Source: an uncultured Acidimicrobiales bacterium
GTDB lineage: Bacteria; Actinomycetota; Acidimicrobiia; Acidimicrobiales; Bin134
DNA length: 64,000 nucleotides
Assembly: GCA_951813325.1 (NCBI GenBank)
Contig: OX638350.1
Location: forward strand, 1,165,029-1,229,028
Direction of reading: 5' to 3'
In this document: in pieces, positions 7,863-16,912 of the stretch
How the letters are laid out: each line of letters starts with the position of its first letter
Numbering within the stretch: position 1 is the first letter of the stretch
Translations under genes and position numbers: made by a program
The notes under the pieces: generated by a model
What the model saw: only the letters and a program-made list of their open reading frames with translations
The model's database searches: none
What the model was told of the DNA's origin: nothing

Positions 7863-9110
7863 ATGAGCGGAGACGACCGGAGCGAACGCGGCCAGTCCCG
7901 ATCGGGGCCCATCCTGCATGTGGACATGGATGCGTTCTTCGTGTCGGTGGAGCAGCTGCGGCGTCCCGAGTTGCGGGGCTTGCCAGTGGCCGTGGGCGGT
8001 TCGGGCAGCCGGGGCGTGGTGGCGTCGGCCTCTTATGAAGCCCGGGCCTACGGGGTCTCATCGGCCATGCCTGCGGGCCGGGCCCGTCGGCTGTGTCCCG
8101 AGATCGTGTTCTTGCCCGGCGATCACGGGCTGTATCAGGAGGTGAGCGGGCGCATCATGGAGATCTTGAGGTCGTTCACCCCGCTGGTCGAGCCTCTGTC
8201 GGTGGACGAGGCCTTCCTGGATGTGTCCGGCGCCCATCGCCAACCGGTCGAGATCGGCCACTTAATCCGGCGGCGAGTCCGCGCGCACGAGGGCATCAAC
8301 TGCGCGGTCGGGGTGGCCTCAGCCAAGTTCCTGGCCAAACTGAGCTCCAAGGTGGCCAAGCCCGAGCCCACACCGTCGGGGCCGTCGGGTGGAGCCGGAG
8401 TGTTCGAGGTCCCGGTCGGCGAGGAGCGGGCCTTCTTGGCTCCCCGCCCGGTCGAAGATATCTGGGGAGTGGGACCGGTCACGCTGGCCCAACTCAGCCG
8501 GATCGGCATCGCCACCATCGGAGAGTTGGCCGAGTTCCCCCTTCAGCGGCTGGAGGAGGTCATCGGCAAGGCCCACAGCCGGCATCTGCACAACCTGGCC
8601 AACGCCATCGACCCCCGCCCGGTAGTGCCCCACACGGCGCCGAAATCGATCAGTCAGGAGAAGACCTTCTCCCGCGACCTGTACTCCCACGAAGGTCTCG
8701 GCGCAGAGTTGGTGGGTTTGAGCGATTCGGTGGCCTCCCGGCTGCGGGCCGCAGAGTTGGCCGGGCGCACGGTTACCATAAAGGTCCGCTTCGGAGACTT
8801 CACCACCATAACCAGGTCGTACACTCTGCCCAGCCCGGTTGACTCTGGGGTGGTTCTGGCCCGGGTGGCCAAGCGGCTGTTGGAAGCCGTGGATGTGGCC
8901 CCCGGCGTGCGCCTTATCGGGGTAGGCGTGTCGGAGCTGGACGATCCCGGCCATCGCCAGCTCTCCCTGGAAGACGCCGGCACCCCCTCGTGGCACCATA
9001 TCGACCGGGCCATGGACCAAATCAGGGACCGATTTGGAACCGAGGCAATCCACCCCGGGAGTGCTGCTGGCGCCGATCACCGCGGCAGTGGCTGGACGAG
9101 GCCGAATTGA
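7863..9110 (+). CDS. dinB: DNA polymerase IV (Y-family translesion polymerase)
   Basis: Error-prone, proofreading-less polymerase that extends past damaged template bases. 415 residues. Palm catalytic acids are seen in HVDMDAFF (D21, D23) and SVDEAFLD (D115, E116). The YEARAYGV motif (58-65) of the fingers, the helix-hairpin-helix region (VEDIWGVGPVTLAQL) and the little-finger domain follow in normal order. A C-terminal beta-clamp peptide is not obvious. No SOS box is visible upstream because the gene sits 15 bp after the NUDIX stop. Confidence 0.94.
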   Translation: MSGDDRSERGQSRSGPILHVDMDAFFVSVEQLRRPELRGLPVAVGGSGSRGVVASASYEARAYGVSSAMPAGRARRLCPEIVFLPGDHGLYQEVSGRIMEILRSFTPLVEPLSVDEAFLDVSGAHRQPVEIGHLIRRRVRAHEGINCAVGVASAKFLAKLSSKVAKPEPTPSGPSGGAGVFEVPVGEERAFLAPRPVEDIWGVGPVTLAQLSRIGIATIGELAEFPLQRLEEVIGKAHSRHLHNLANAIDPRPVVPHTAPKSISQEKTFSRDLYSHEGLGAELVGLSDSVASRLRAAELAGRTVTIKVRFGDFTTITRSYTLPSPVDSGVVLARVAKRLLEAVDVAPGVRLIGVGVSELDDPGHRQLSLEDAGTPSWHHIDRAMDQIRDRFGTEAIHPGSAAGADHRGSGWTRPN

Positions 9111-9177
9111 GCTTGGAAGCCCGCTGGCCAAGGCTACTGGCATTGTATGAAGGATCGGCCTGTGAGACACTTAGCAA

Positions 9178-9573
9178 GTGCCACTTTCCGAGGACGAGCA
9201 ACGCATCCTCAGCGAAATAGAGGAACGGCTCTACGAGACCGACCCGGCGCTGGCCCGGGAGGTCGGCCGTACGACGGTGTTCACCCACCCCGCCCGCAAT
9301 CTCCGACTGGCCATTTTGGGCTGCATCGCCGGGCTGGTGTTCATGATCGTGACCCTTTCCACCTCGTACTGGTTGTCATTCCTGGGTTTTTTGGTGATGC
9401 TGGCCGCATCGCTGTGGGGCTGGAGCAATCTGCGGCAGCTCGGGCGGTTCGGACTCCAACAGATCAGCGACAGCATCAACCGAGGCGATGTAAGCAACTA
9501 TCTGCGGTCGCCGGGCCGTCGCATACTCAACCGCCTGCGCCGCGGCGATGCCGACCGCCCCGGGCGCGAGTAA
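9178..9573 (+). CDS. DUF3040 membrane protein
   Basis: 131 residues, GTG start. The N-terminus MPLSEDEQRILSEIEERLYETDP is the hallmark of DUF3040, an actinobacterial family of small two-pass inner-membrane proteins; here the membrane segments are about 43-62 and 65-83. In actinomycetes such genes often sit near cell-division or cell-wall genes and are of unknown function. It follows Pol IV by 67 bp and converges on the transglutaminase gene 19 bp downstream. It is useful as a taxonomic marker. Confidence 0.82.
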   Translation: MPLSEDEQRILSEIEERLYETDPALAREVGRTTVFTHPARNLRLAILGCIAGLVFMIVTLSTSYWLSFLGFLVMLAASLWGWSNLRQLGRFGLQQISDSINRGDVSNYLRSPGRRILNRLRRGDADRPGRE

Positions 9574-9592
9574 CCAGCCGTTTAGCCCTCGA

Positions 9593-11926
9593 TCAAGGTC
9601 CGATGGTCCAGCCGGGGCCGCGCCCTTCCCGTCGCAAGCTGAAAAGCGGTAGTGGATTGAAGACAGCTTTCAGCCTCTGCCAACGGCTCACCCGGAAATT
9701 CACCTCGGCTCGCACCGACAGCGACCACGTCCGGGCCAACCACTGGCTGCGGTCGGATGGCTCCGACGGGGCAAAAGCTGCGGCCGCGGCCAGCTCGCCC
9801 AGTTGCCGCAAGTCCGGGCTGTGGAGCGGGATTTGCTCAATGGCTCGACGGGAGAATTCGGCATAGGTCTCGTCGGGCCGGGGGGTCAGGCTTATCTGGG
9901 CCAACGACTCGACTGTTTCCGCCCACAGCAGTCTGATCTTCCCCCGATTCCCAGAAAGCCCCATGAATCTCCGCCGTTTTCGAATGTGCTTGAACCACGG
10001 AATCAGCAGAACCAGCAGGCTGATCAGGGAAGGAGCCAAAATGGCGGCCCATGTCCTCCAAGTCATCCTGCCTCCTCCGTCTGGGCTGGCAGTACCGCGG
10101 GCATCCCCGAAGTCCTCGAGTTGGGGGAGCAGGAAATCCTCAAGCTCATTCGGGCGGTCGGATTCGCTTCCGAAGTCGATAGCCGGGCCTTGCTCCAGCG
10201 CAGCCAGCTCAGGTCTGCCGATTGCTTGGTTCTCGGCCACGCCGGTGTAGTTCTGGGCTCCTGGGGCGCCCCGGCCCGGCGTGGGCTCGAAGGCGACCCA
10301 CCCAACACCTTCCAGGTACACCTCGGGCCAGGCGTGGGCGTGCTTTCCCCGGACCAGAAAGAGGCCGGGGTCGTCGGGGTGGGCCTCACCCACGGTGAAG
10401 CCCACCGCCACCCGAGCAGGCAGGTCGAGCGATCGGGCCATGGCGGCGAACGTTCCGGCGAATTGCTCGCAATATCCCCGGCGGATGCTGAGGAACTCCT
10501 CAATGCGGGTTCCCGAGTGGCCAGCAGCCGCGCTGGCGTCGTAGGTGAAATTCCCGCTGCGGAAGAAATTTTGAAGCGCCAGCGCTTGCTCGTAGCTTGA
10601 GGCGGCCCCGGCGGTCAGCTGTTGTGCCAGTGCTCTCACCTGGGGGCTGAAATCGGATGGCAGTGCCGTGTAGGAGTCCACCGGTGAGTTGGCCCGGGCG
10701 TCGCGGGGAATGGTCTTGAGCACTTCGGGGTCGAAACGGGGCAGGGCCGACGAGACGGTGTAGGAGAGGCCGTTGGAGCTGGGCAGGGAGCGGCCCACGA
10801 TGAGCGTTGAGGATGAGGGCTCATAGCTGATTTCAGCAACGGCCGACTCCACTGAGCGGGGCTCGAACGCCGCGGGCAGCCACACCGCCCCCAGCTGTTC
10901 GATGCTGAATTGCTGGACCGATTCCTGCACGCTGGAGCCCGACTGGAACAGCGACGGCAGCTGCGTGGGCCGGGCGGCGTAGTCGGCTCGGGAAGTCCAC
11001 ACCTGCCCGTCGAATTGGTCCAGCGAGGTGAGACGCCAATACGACCGCTCATCAGATCGCACGCTGAACATCAGCGTCTCGGCCTGGTTCACCAATCGCC
11101 CCCTGATATCCACCAGCGGGCTGACCACCACTCGCCCCGAGCTTCTCCGACCGGGCTCGAACGCCTCGGTAAGGTCGACGAGGGGGTCTTCGTTGCTTCC
11201 CAGAACCGGTCCAGCGGCGATGGCCCCCGCCAAGGCAACCGCGGCCATCGCCGCGCTTCCGGCGAGCAGAGCCCGTCGCCCGGCCGAGGCCCGCCCCTCG
11301 CCTCCCAGCCAAGCGGCGTCTGCGGTACGGGCCATAACGCGGTGGATCAATGCGAATTGCAGAAGGCTCGCGGTGAAAACTGCGATGGTCAGGATCTGGT
11401 GCTCATGAGCGCCCACAAGTCCCACGAATCCGATGGAGGCGATTGGCAGCAGCATGGGCTCGAAAAGAGCCCGAACCCGCATCGCAGACCAGTCGCTGAG
11501 GAAGGCGATCAGCCAGATCGCGGCCATGGCGCTCACCGTGAACCCACTGAGCGGTTCCACTGGTGGGCTCAATTCCCCGAAAGCGGTCCAAGCTTGATCC
11601 AGGTCGTCGACCAAAACAGCCCGGGTCTCTCCGGTGGGCAGACTCCAGAAGGTGGTGCTCCAGTAGTGGGTCCAAGTGACCGCCAAGACCAATCCGGCCG
11701 CACTCACCACGGTCGAGAGCAGCATTCCCCAGCCGATGCGGCGAACGGCCAGCGCCAGCAGGTGGCTGAGGGCGGCGGCGATGAACACGGGCAGGACCCA
11801 GCCGTCTCCCTCGAACACGCGGATAAGGCTGAACGCAGCGGCCGCGGTCAGGATCGGACCGGCAAATTCCAAAGCGGCCTCCAATCCAGGCGGTCGTCCC
11901 TGATTCGCCTCTCGGGGGGCGGTCAT
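9593..11926 (-). CDS. TgpA-like membrane transglutaminase
   Basis: 777 residues, last gene of the MoxR-DUF58-TgpA operon. The ATG at 11926 overlaps the DUF58 stop as ATGA; the longer frame would run inside DUF58. About six membrane helices (about 20-235) are followed by an external transglutaminase-like domain with catalytic C486 (RRGYCEQFAGTFAAMARSL), H531 (GKHAHAWPEVYL) and E547 in FEPTP at the usual aspartate position. A last membrane helix (about 630-655) precedes a cytosolic DUF4129-like tail. The family is thought to modify or cleave envelope proteins. The glutamate in place of the third triad aspartate should be noted but need not abolish activity. Confidence 0.88.
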   Translation of the reverse strand: MTAPREANQGRPPGLEAALEFAGPILTAAAAFSLIRVFEGDGWVLPVFIAAALSHLLALAVRRIGWGMLLSTVVSAAGLVLAVTWTHYWSTTFWSLPTGETRAVLVDDLDQAWTAFGELSPPVEPLSGFTVSAMAAIWLIAFLSDWSAMRVRALFEPMLLPIASIGFVGLVGAHEHQILTIAVFTASLLQFALIHRVMARTADAAWLGGEGRASAGRRALLAGSAAMAAVALAGAIAAGPVLGSNEDPLVDLTEAFEPGRRSSGRVVVSPLVDIRGRLVNQAETLMFSVRSDERSYWRLTSLDQFDGQVWTSRADYAARPTQLPSLFQSGSSVQESVQQFSIEQLGAVWLPAAFEPRSVESAVAEISYEPSSSTLIVGRSLPSSNGLSYTVSSALPRFDPEVLKTIPRDARANSPVDSYTALPSDFSPQVRALAQQLTAGAASSYEQALALQNFFRSGNFTYDASAAAGHSGTRIEEFLSIRRGYCEQFAGTFAAMARSLDLPARVAVGFTVGEAHPDDPGLFLVRGKHAHAWPEVYLEGVGWVAFEPTPGRGAPGAQNYTGVAENQAIGRPELAALEQGPAIDFGSESDRPNELEDFLLPQLEDFGDARGTASPDGGGRMTWRTWAAILAPSLISLLVLLIPWFKHIRKRRRFMGLSGNRGKIRLLWAETVESLAQISLTPRPDETYAEFSRRAIEQIPLHSPDLRQLGELAAAAAFAPSEPSDRSQWLARTWSLSVRAEVNFRVSRWQRLKAVFNPLPLFSLRREGRGPGWTIGP

Positions 11927-13182
11927 GGGCGGTGGCCGCGAGCGGTCGGCGGGGGCGGGTTGGGCTGAGTCGGAGATTCCTCGCCAGAGGCGGAGTGCTC
12001 CGCCCACGCGTCAGCGAATTCAAGAGGATCATCCACGACCAGAAGCGACGTGCCCGGGATGAACGCCGGGGGCGGCTGGCTCGATTGGGTTTGGTCGGCA
12101 TCGGCGAACAGCACCACAGTCTTGGAGCTGAACTGGGTGCCCAACGGCACCAGCGACCCGGACTCAGTTCCGTTGACCTCCGCGGTCACGGCCACGACGA
12201 GCCCGCCGCCGTGTTCTCGGCCTAGCCGCTCGACTGCGCCGATCAAGCTGCCGTCGCCGGGGCTGACCAGAGCCAGGTACTCATAGATCTTGTGAAGATG
12301 GGCCGAGTCCGAGCCAAACCCGCTGTCGAAGTCCGCAGTGGTGGTCAGGCGGGTCTGGTCTCCTCGGCGCTGGCTGGCTCGGCAGATGCTGGCTGCGGCC
12401 GACACCATGGCCTCGAATCGCGCGCGGCTGGCGCTCGCCTCCATCTGCGCGCTCCTGGTGTCCAGCACAACGGTGGTGTGGGTGTGGGAGAAGTCCTCGA
12501 ATTGTCGGACGATCAGCTCATCGTGGTGAGCCGACGATCTCCAGTGGATTCGCCGCGGATCGTCTCCCCGCTGGAAAGGGCGCAAACCGTAGAGCTCGTC
12601 GCCGCTTTGGGCCATGGGGCTTCGCCTGACGGCGTCGAACGTGTTGCCCGGCAGTCGCGGGGGAGGCCCCACCGGGAACACGGCCGGGTAGATCATCGCC
12701 TCCGCCTGGTCGCCGAGTTGGAGGTGCCGGGCTGCCATGCTCATCGGATCGGTTACCGTCAGCGTGACAGGGCCGACGAACACCCGTCCTCGCTCTTCGG
12801 TAGGGAGCCGGTAGGAGACGGCCAGCTTGTCACCGGAATGAACCGGTATCACCAACAGGTCAGGTGACCGGAAGAGGCCGGTTGCTCTCTCGGTGGAGAA
12901 GGAGATCTCATCGGCCAGTCGCAGCACCGGAGTGCGGAGACGGCTGGGGTTGGCCATCTCCAAGATCACCTGGCATTCGTCCCCGACGTGTACTTGCCGC
13001 GGCTCGAGCGACCGGGCGGTCATCCGAAGCGGGTGGCGGGCTTTGACATATGCCACTGAGAGGATCGCCACCGCGGCGCCGGCAATGCCCACGGCCAACA
13101 GCTCTTGTGAGCCGAACACCCGGCCCGCCACCACCAGCAGCCCCGATCCGGTCAGGAGCAGCCAGCCCGCTGGGGTGAGCAC
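11923..13182 (-). CDS. DUF58 (von Willebrand A-like) membrane-anchored protein
   Basis: 419 residues with two N-terminal hydrophobic segments (about 5-22 and 26-46), a beta-rich middle part, and the DUF58 signature LRPFQRGDDPRRIHWRSSA near residue 205, followed by a vWA-like fold (TTVVLDTRSAQ). DUF58 proteins are encoded with MoxR ATPases and TgpA transglutaminases, as here, and probably act as scaffold between the ATPase and envelope targets. The C-terminus is Pro/Ser-rich. It overlaps the transglutaminase gene by 4 bp. Confidence 0.88.
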   Translation of the reverse strand: MLTPAGWLLLTGSGLLVVAGRVFGSQELLAVGIAGAAVAILSVAYVKARHPLRMTARSLEPRQVHVGDECQVILEMANPSRLRTPVLRLADEISFSTERATGLFRSPDLLVIPVHSGDKLAVSYRLPTEERGRVFVGPVTLTVTDPMSMAARHLQLGDQAEAMIYPAVFPVGPPPRLPGNTFDAVRRSPMAQSGDELYGLRPFQRGDDPRRIHWRSSAHHDELIVRQFEDFSHTHTTVVLDTRSAQMEASASRARFEAMVSAAASICRASQRRGDQTRLTTTADFDSGFGSDSAHLHKIYEYLALVSPGDGSLIGAVERLGREHGGGLVVAVTAEVNGTESGSLVPLGTQFSSKTVVLFADADQTQSSQPPPAFIPGTSLLVVDDPLEFADAWAEHSASGEESPTQPNPPPPTARGHRP

Positions 13183-13242
13183 GATCCTCAGCTACCAGTC
13201 GTCGGGGCGCCGGGGGAGCGGTTTGCCATCGTGCGCGGGCAA

Positions 13243-14202
13243 TCAGTCGACCGGGGCCGGAACCGAGCTCATAATGTCGTCCACCACTTGGGCGGGCTTT
13301 GTGCCTCGCGCCCGGGCCTGTGGGTTCAACAAGAGCCGGTGGGCCAGTACGGGCACGGCCAGCTGCTTGACGTCGTCGGGCAGCACGTAGTCCCGCCCCT
13401 GGGATGCGGCCCGTACCCGGCTGGCCCTTTGCAGCGCCAGCGTGGCCCGGGTGGACATCCCCAATATGAGGTTGGGGTGATCCCTGGTGGCGGTGGCGAT
13501 CTGCACCAGATAGCGCTTGATGCCCGGTGCTGTGAACACCGAATTGGCCTGGTCGGCCAGCGCCCTGATCACCTGGGAGTCCACCACAGGCCGCAGGGAA
13601 TCCAGCGGGCTGTGCGAGCCATGGGCATCAAGGATCTCGAGCTCGGCTTGCTTGGAGGGGTACCCCACCTCGATGCGCATCAAAAATCGATCGAGCTGGC
13701 TCTCAGGCAGCGGGTAGGTGCCCTCGTGCTCCAGCGGGTTTTGGGTGGCGATCACCATGAACGGCCGGGGGAGGCCGTAGGTGGTGCCGTCGACGGTGAC
13801 CTGTCGCTCGGCCATGGCCTCCAGAAGCGCAGATTGGGTCTTCGGGGAGGCCCGATTGATCTCGTCGGCCACCAATATGCCGGAGAACACCGGTCCGGGT
13901 TGGAAATCGAGGGTGTTTTCCGCTCGGTTCCAGATAGTGGCGCCCACCACATCGGAGGGGAGCAGGTCGGGGGTGAACTGGATCCGGCCGAAATCGGCCT
14001 GCACCGTGATGGCCAGAGCTTTGGCCAAGCTGGTCTTGCCGACACCGGGGGCATCCTCGACGAGCAGATGCCCTTCGGCCAGCAGACAGGTCACGGCCAA
14101 GTCCAGCACGTCGGGCTTGCCCATGATGGTCAGCCCGATGTTGGCCGCGATGGATTGGAACTGCTCGGCGAACAGGTCTTCTTCGGTTCTGCTCATCGCC
14201 AT
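13243..14202 (-). CDS. MoxR-family AAA+ ATPase
   Basis: 319-residue AAA+ chaperone-like ATPase. Walker A is APGVGKTS (51-58), Walker B is GILVADEINRA with D113/E114, sensor 1 is VIATQNPLEHEGTYPLPESQ, and the arginine-finger region QLDRFLMR follows. It is the first gene of a MoxR-DUF58-TgpA operon, 60 bp ahead of DUF58. MoxR proteins help fold or activate vWA-domain partners, so its substrate is probably the DUF58 protein. No promoter was securely identified. Confidence 0.92.
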   Translation of the reverse strand: MAMSRTEEDLFAEQFQSIAANIGLTIMGKPDVLDLAVTCLLAEGHLLVEDAPGVGKTSLAKALAITVQADFGRIQFTPDLLPSDVVGATIWNRAENTLDFQPGPVFSGILVADEINRASPKTQSALLEAMAERQVTVDGTTYGLPRPFMVIATQNPLEHEGTYPLPESQLDRFLMRIEVGYPSKQAELEILDAHGSHSPLDSLRPVVDSQVIRALADQANSVFTAPGIKRYLVQIATATRDHPNLILGMSTRATLALQRASRVRAASQGRDYVLPDDVKQLAVPVLAHRLLLNPQARARGTKPAQVVDDIMSSVPAPVD

Positions 14203-14259
14203 GTCACAGTTCGTCTCCTGCCTTGCTCATTGCCGTGTTGATGAGTATTGATGAGTCTC

Positions 14260-15045
14260 TCAGGTGCTGCGGAGTTGCGGCCAGCGCTCGGTCATGTCGG
14301 CGAGCATCTTGTCGGAGCTGGGGCCGTGGTCCCGCAGGGTTCCGCGGCGGCGGAAGGCGATGTGATAGCGCTCGGGTTGGGAGGTCCAGCAGACCCCGGG
14401 GGCCAGCCCCGACTCGACGGCATCATCGCAGTCCTCCAGCTCGCTGCGACGGGCACCGGAGAGCCAGGTGGTGCGCTGGAGCACCCAGGCGGCCTCGGCG
14501 CCGTCGGGGTCGAAGGTCTGCTCGCACCAATGGACGAACCCGCCCTTGAGGGGGCGACCGGCGAACGGCTCGGGAGACTCGATCTTGAGGGTTGTGGCCA
14601 TCTGCCAGCGATACACCTCCACTCCGTCCCGCTCGATCCAGGCGTCGAAAGGGGGTTGATCCCAGTCGGGGACGGTGGCGTCGTACTGGCGGGTGCCGGT
14701 TTGGCCCCGAGCGGCATGGACCACCCCCAGAACCGCGGCATCGTAGAGATGAGTGCACTGTTGGCGGACCTCGGTCCACGCAAATACCTCGGTCGCGGTG
14801 GTGGTGAGCGGGCAGCCCACCAGGGCTTGGAGCTGATCGAGTGCCCCCGAACACGGTGCCCAGGGCATACGGGGCCCGGCGGCGGCCACCCCGGTGATCC
14901 TCTCGCCGTCATGGGTGAGGGCAGCCTCATAGTGGTGCATGTCGTCTTCGAGGCCGACCACCACTGTTCCGCTATCGGGGGCGACCAAGCGCAGCCGCCG
15001 GCGGAACGCGCCGCTGCCGTGGCGGTTGCGGATCAGCTCAGACAC
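14260..15045 (-). CDS. DUF2889 protein
   Basis: About 261 residues if started at GTG 15045 (VSELIRNRHG); a longer in-frame ATG at 15129 would overlap the divergent MFS gene. Features matching DUF2889 are EDDMHHYEAALTHDGERI, the CSGALDQLQALVG segment and WTEVRQQCTHLYDAAVLGVVHA, the last corresponding to the conserved GCTHL element. The function of the family is unknown. The C-terminal part (from about 160) repeats the topic of a substrate-like beta domain. The short divergent gap with the MFS gene suggests a shared regulatory region. Confidence 0.65.
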   Translation of the reverse strand: MSELIRNRHGSGAFRRRLRLVAPDSGTVVVGLEDDMHHYEAALTHDGERITGVAAAGPRMPWAPCSGALDQLQALVGCPLTTTATEVFAWTEVRQQCTHLYDAAVLGVVHAARGQTGTRQYDATVPDWDQPPFDAWIERDGVEVYRWQMATTLKIESPEPFAGRPLKGGFVHWCEQTFDPDGAEAAWVLQRTTWLSGARRSELEDCDDAVESGLAPGVCWTSQPERYHIAFRRRGTLRDHGPSSDKMLADMTERWPQLRST

Positions 15046-15113
15046 CGTCTGATGTTGGCATACCCGCACCGGACGAACAGATTCGCTATCGGGGCAAGTA
15101 CTCTCGGCTGATC

Positions 15114-16343
15114 GTGCCCGCCCAGCCATCTGCTCTTCGCGCTCTTTCCCACCAGTCGTTCCTTCTGTTCTTCATCGGGGTGTCCATCGCCACCACCGGG
15201 CAATTTATGCAGTCGTTGGCGGTGCCCTTCTATGTCAACGAGCTCACTGACTCGAACTGGTGGGTGGGGAGCTCGGCGTTTGCGGTGCTGATTCCGTCGC
15301 TCATCGTGACCCCGGTGGCCGGCATCTGGTGCGATCGGATAAGCCGAAAGGCAATCTTGTTCGGGTCGTTCTGCCTTCAGCTCATCATGTCGGCGGTGTT
15401 CTTGGCTCTCTTCCTGGCCGATGTCTTGAACCCCTGGCTCATAGTTGGGCTTCAAGTGGTGGTTGGTGTGGCCTCAGGTTTCCAGTGGGCGCCTACCCAG
15501 GCAATGACCGCCCTCCTCGTACCTCCGGAGGACCTGCTGTCGGCAGTGCGGTTCGTGTCTTTGTCGTTCACTGCCGGACGGGCGTTCGGCCCGGCGATGG
15601 CAGGTCTCACGCTGTGGCTGTGGGGGCCGGGACCAGCTTTCGCGGTGACCATTGTCGGGTTCTTCATCGGCCTGGCGTTCATGGTTCCGATGAGACTTCG
15701 CCCGGCCGAGCCAGTCCAACGCGAGCCGTTGTTGATGCAGTTCCGCCAGGGGGTGGACTATATATGGCGTCGTTCAGAAATGCGCTTGGTGGTGGTGACC
15801 TCGTTCGTTGTGGCCAGTGTTGGAGCCGTGTTCGCCTTTGCCCTGGTAGCCAGCGTGGCCGACGATGTGTTCTCGCTTGGGGACGGCGGTTTGGGCTGGC
15901 TCACGGCCATTTTTGGACTTGGGTCACTGGTGGTGGGGATGTATGTGACCGTATTCGGCGACCTCCATGCCCGATCCCGCGTGGAGATGACCGCCGTGGG
16001 GGTATATGCCGCCGGTGTGCTGTTGATCGGTGCCACCCCTTGGCTGGCGATCGGATTGTTGGGCTACTTCATCTTCGGGGCGGCCCACATGGCCCACGGG
16101 GTAACGGTGAACAGCGCCCTCCAGGTACAGGTAGACGAGCAGTACCGGGGCCGGGTCATGTCGGTGTGGATGATGTCGGTACTGGCTGGTCTTCCCCTCG
16201 GCTCGTTGGTCGGGGGGTTCCTTGGCGACCTGGTGTCCATGCGGTTTGTGCTGCTGTTGTACGGGGGGTTGCTGGCCGCCTTCTGGGTTATCGCCGTGAT
16301 CCGGTCTGATGGGTTTGCCGGCCTGGATCTCGGTCACGACTGA
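15114..16343 (+). CDS. MFS transporter, MFS_3 (EntS/MacAB-like efflux) type
   Basis: 409 residues from GTG 15114. The N-terminus has the typical ALRALSHQSFLLFFIGVSI entry into TM1 seen in enterobactin-exporter-like permeases, followed by about 12 hydrophobic helices. Loop 2-3 contains GIWCDRISRKAIL, equivalent to the MFS motif A. A multidrug or siderophore-type efflux role is the family default; there is no biosynthetic cluster alongside to name a substrate. Divergent from the DUF2889 gene. Confidence 0.85.
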   Translation: MPAQPSALRALSHQSFLLFFIGVSIATTGQFMQSLAVPFYVNELTDSNWWVGSSAFAVLIPSLIVTPVAGIWCDRISRKAILFGSFCLQLIMSAVFLALFLADVLNPWLIVGLQVVVGVASGFQWAPTQAMTALLVPPEDLLSAVRFVSLSFTAGRAFGPAMAGLTLWLWGPGPAFAVTIVGFFIGLAFMVPMRLRPAEPVQREPLLMQFRQGVDYIWRRSEMRLVVVTSFVVASVGAVFAFALVASVADDVFSLGDGGLGWLTAIFGLGSLVVGMYVTVFGDLHARSRVEMTAVGVYAAGVLLIGATPWLAIGLLGYFIFGAAHMAHGVTVNSALQVQVDEQYRGRVMSVWMMSVLAGLPLGSLVGGFLGDLVSMRFVLLLYGGLLAAFWVIAVIRSDGFAGLDLGHD

Positions 16344-16402
16344 TCTCACTTTGTCCCCGGCAGCAACGTGGGGGCTCGCCTGCGGGGTACGGTCGAAGGG
16401 CG

Positions 16403-16912
16403 ATGGGAGCGAGCGGCCAAGCCTTGGGGACGCGGTTGAGCCGACGGGACCGGTTCCTGCATCAGCCCCGCTTTCGGGATCACTCCTGGGGTTCCCGCCG
16501 AGAGTCGGTGCCCCGGCTGGGGTGCGGCAATTTCGACGACGGCCACTGCGGCGACGACTTCCACCTCTTGGTTCAGACTGGCAACGACATCCCCGATTCC
16601 TGCGTGGTCACCCACGGCTATTTCCTGGACGGCGGCAACATCGTCGGCATCGCCGAGGGGACCGGCCGATTCGAGTTGGATGACTATCGGACAACCGCGC
16701 CGGTGTATGAGATAGCCGACGAGTGGGGCCGCCACCACCGCTTCGAGGGTCGGGTGGCCCGCACCATCGAGAAGGTGTCCATCAACGCGTTCTCGTGCAA
16801 CGGGTTCGTGGACTGGGACTACCAGGGCGAGCCGGGCATCGGGGAGTACCGCTGGCACTGGGGTGTCAAGGAGCTCCGGGAATGGCTGGAGGCAAAGGAG
16901 ACACAGGCATGA
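16403..16912 (+). CDS. short protein with an RDHSWGSR motif, resembling the C-terminal half of CrtC/DUF7064-like proteins
   Basis: 169 residues, ending in an ATGA overlap with the alcohol dehydrogenase gene. The stretch RFRDHSWGSRRES followed by beta-strand-rich sequence with HGYFLDG and GIAEG resembles the second half of hydroxyneurosporene-synthase-like lipocalin-type proteins, in which an RDHSWG motif recurs. Such proteins are about 330 residues, so this may be a shortened member or lack its N-terminal half; the frame stays open upstream into the MFS gene without a recognisable missing domain. Weak GAAGGG precedes the ATG. The family link is from memory of the motif and is tentative. Confidence 0.5.
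   Translation: MGASGQALGTRLSRRDRFLHQPRFRDHSWGSRRESVPRLGCGNFDDGHCGDDFHLLVQTGNDIPDSCVVTHGYFLDGGNIVGIAEGTGRFELDDYRTTAPVYEIADEWGRHHRFEGRVARTIEKVSINAFSCNGFVDWDYQGEPGIGEYRWHWGVKELREWLEAKETQA

Noticed and set aside
10910..11968. 352-residue + strand frame within the transglutaminase gene
   Set aside because: Antisense to a protein with an intact catalytic triad and membrane pattern; no domain in the shadow translation.
14203..14259. Possible tRNA or small RNA between MoxR and DUF2889 genes
   Set aside because: Only 57 bp and no cloverleaf or terminator hairpin visible; no tRNA was recognised anywhere in the window.
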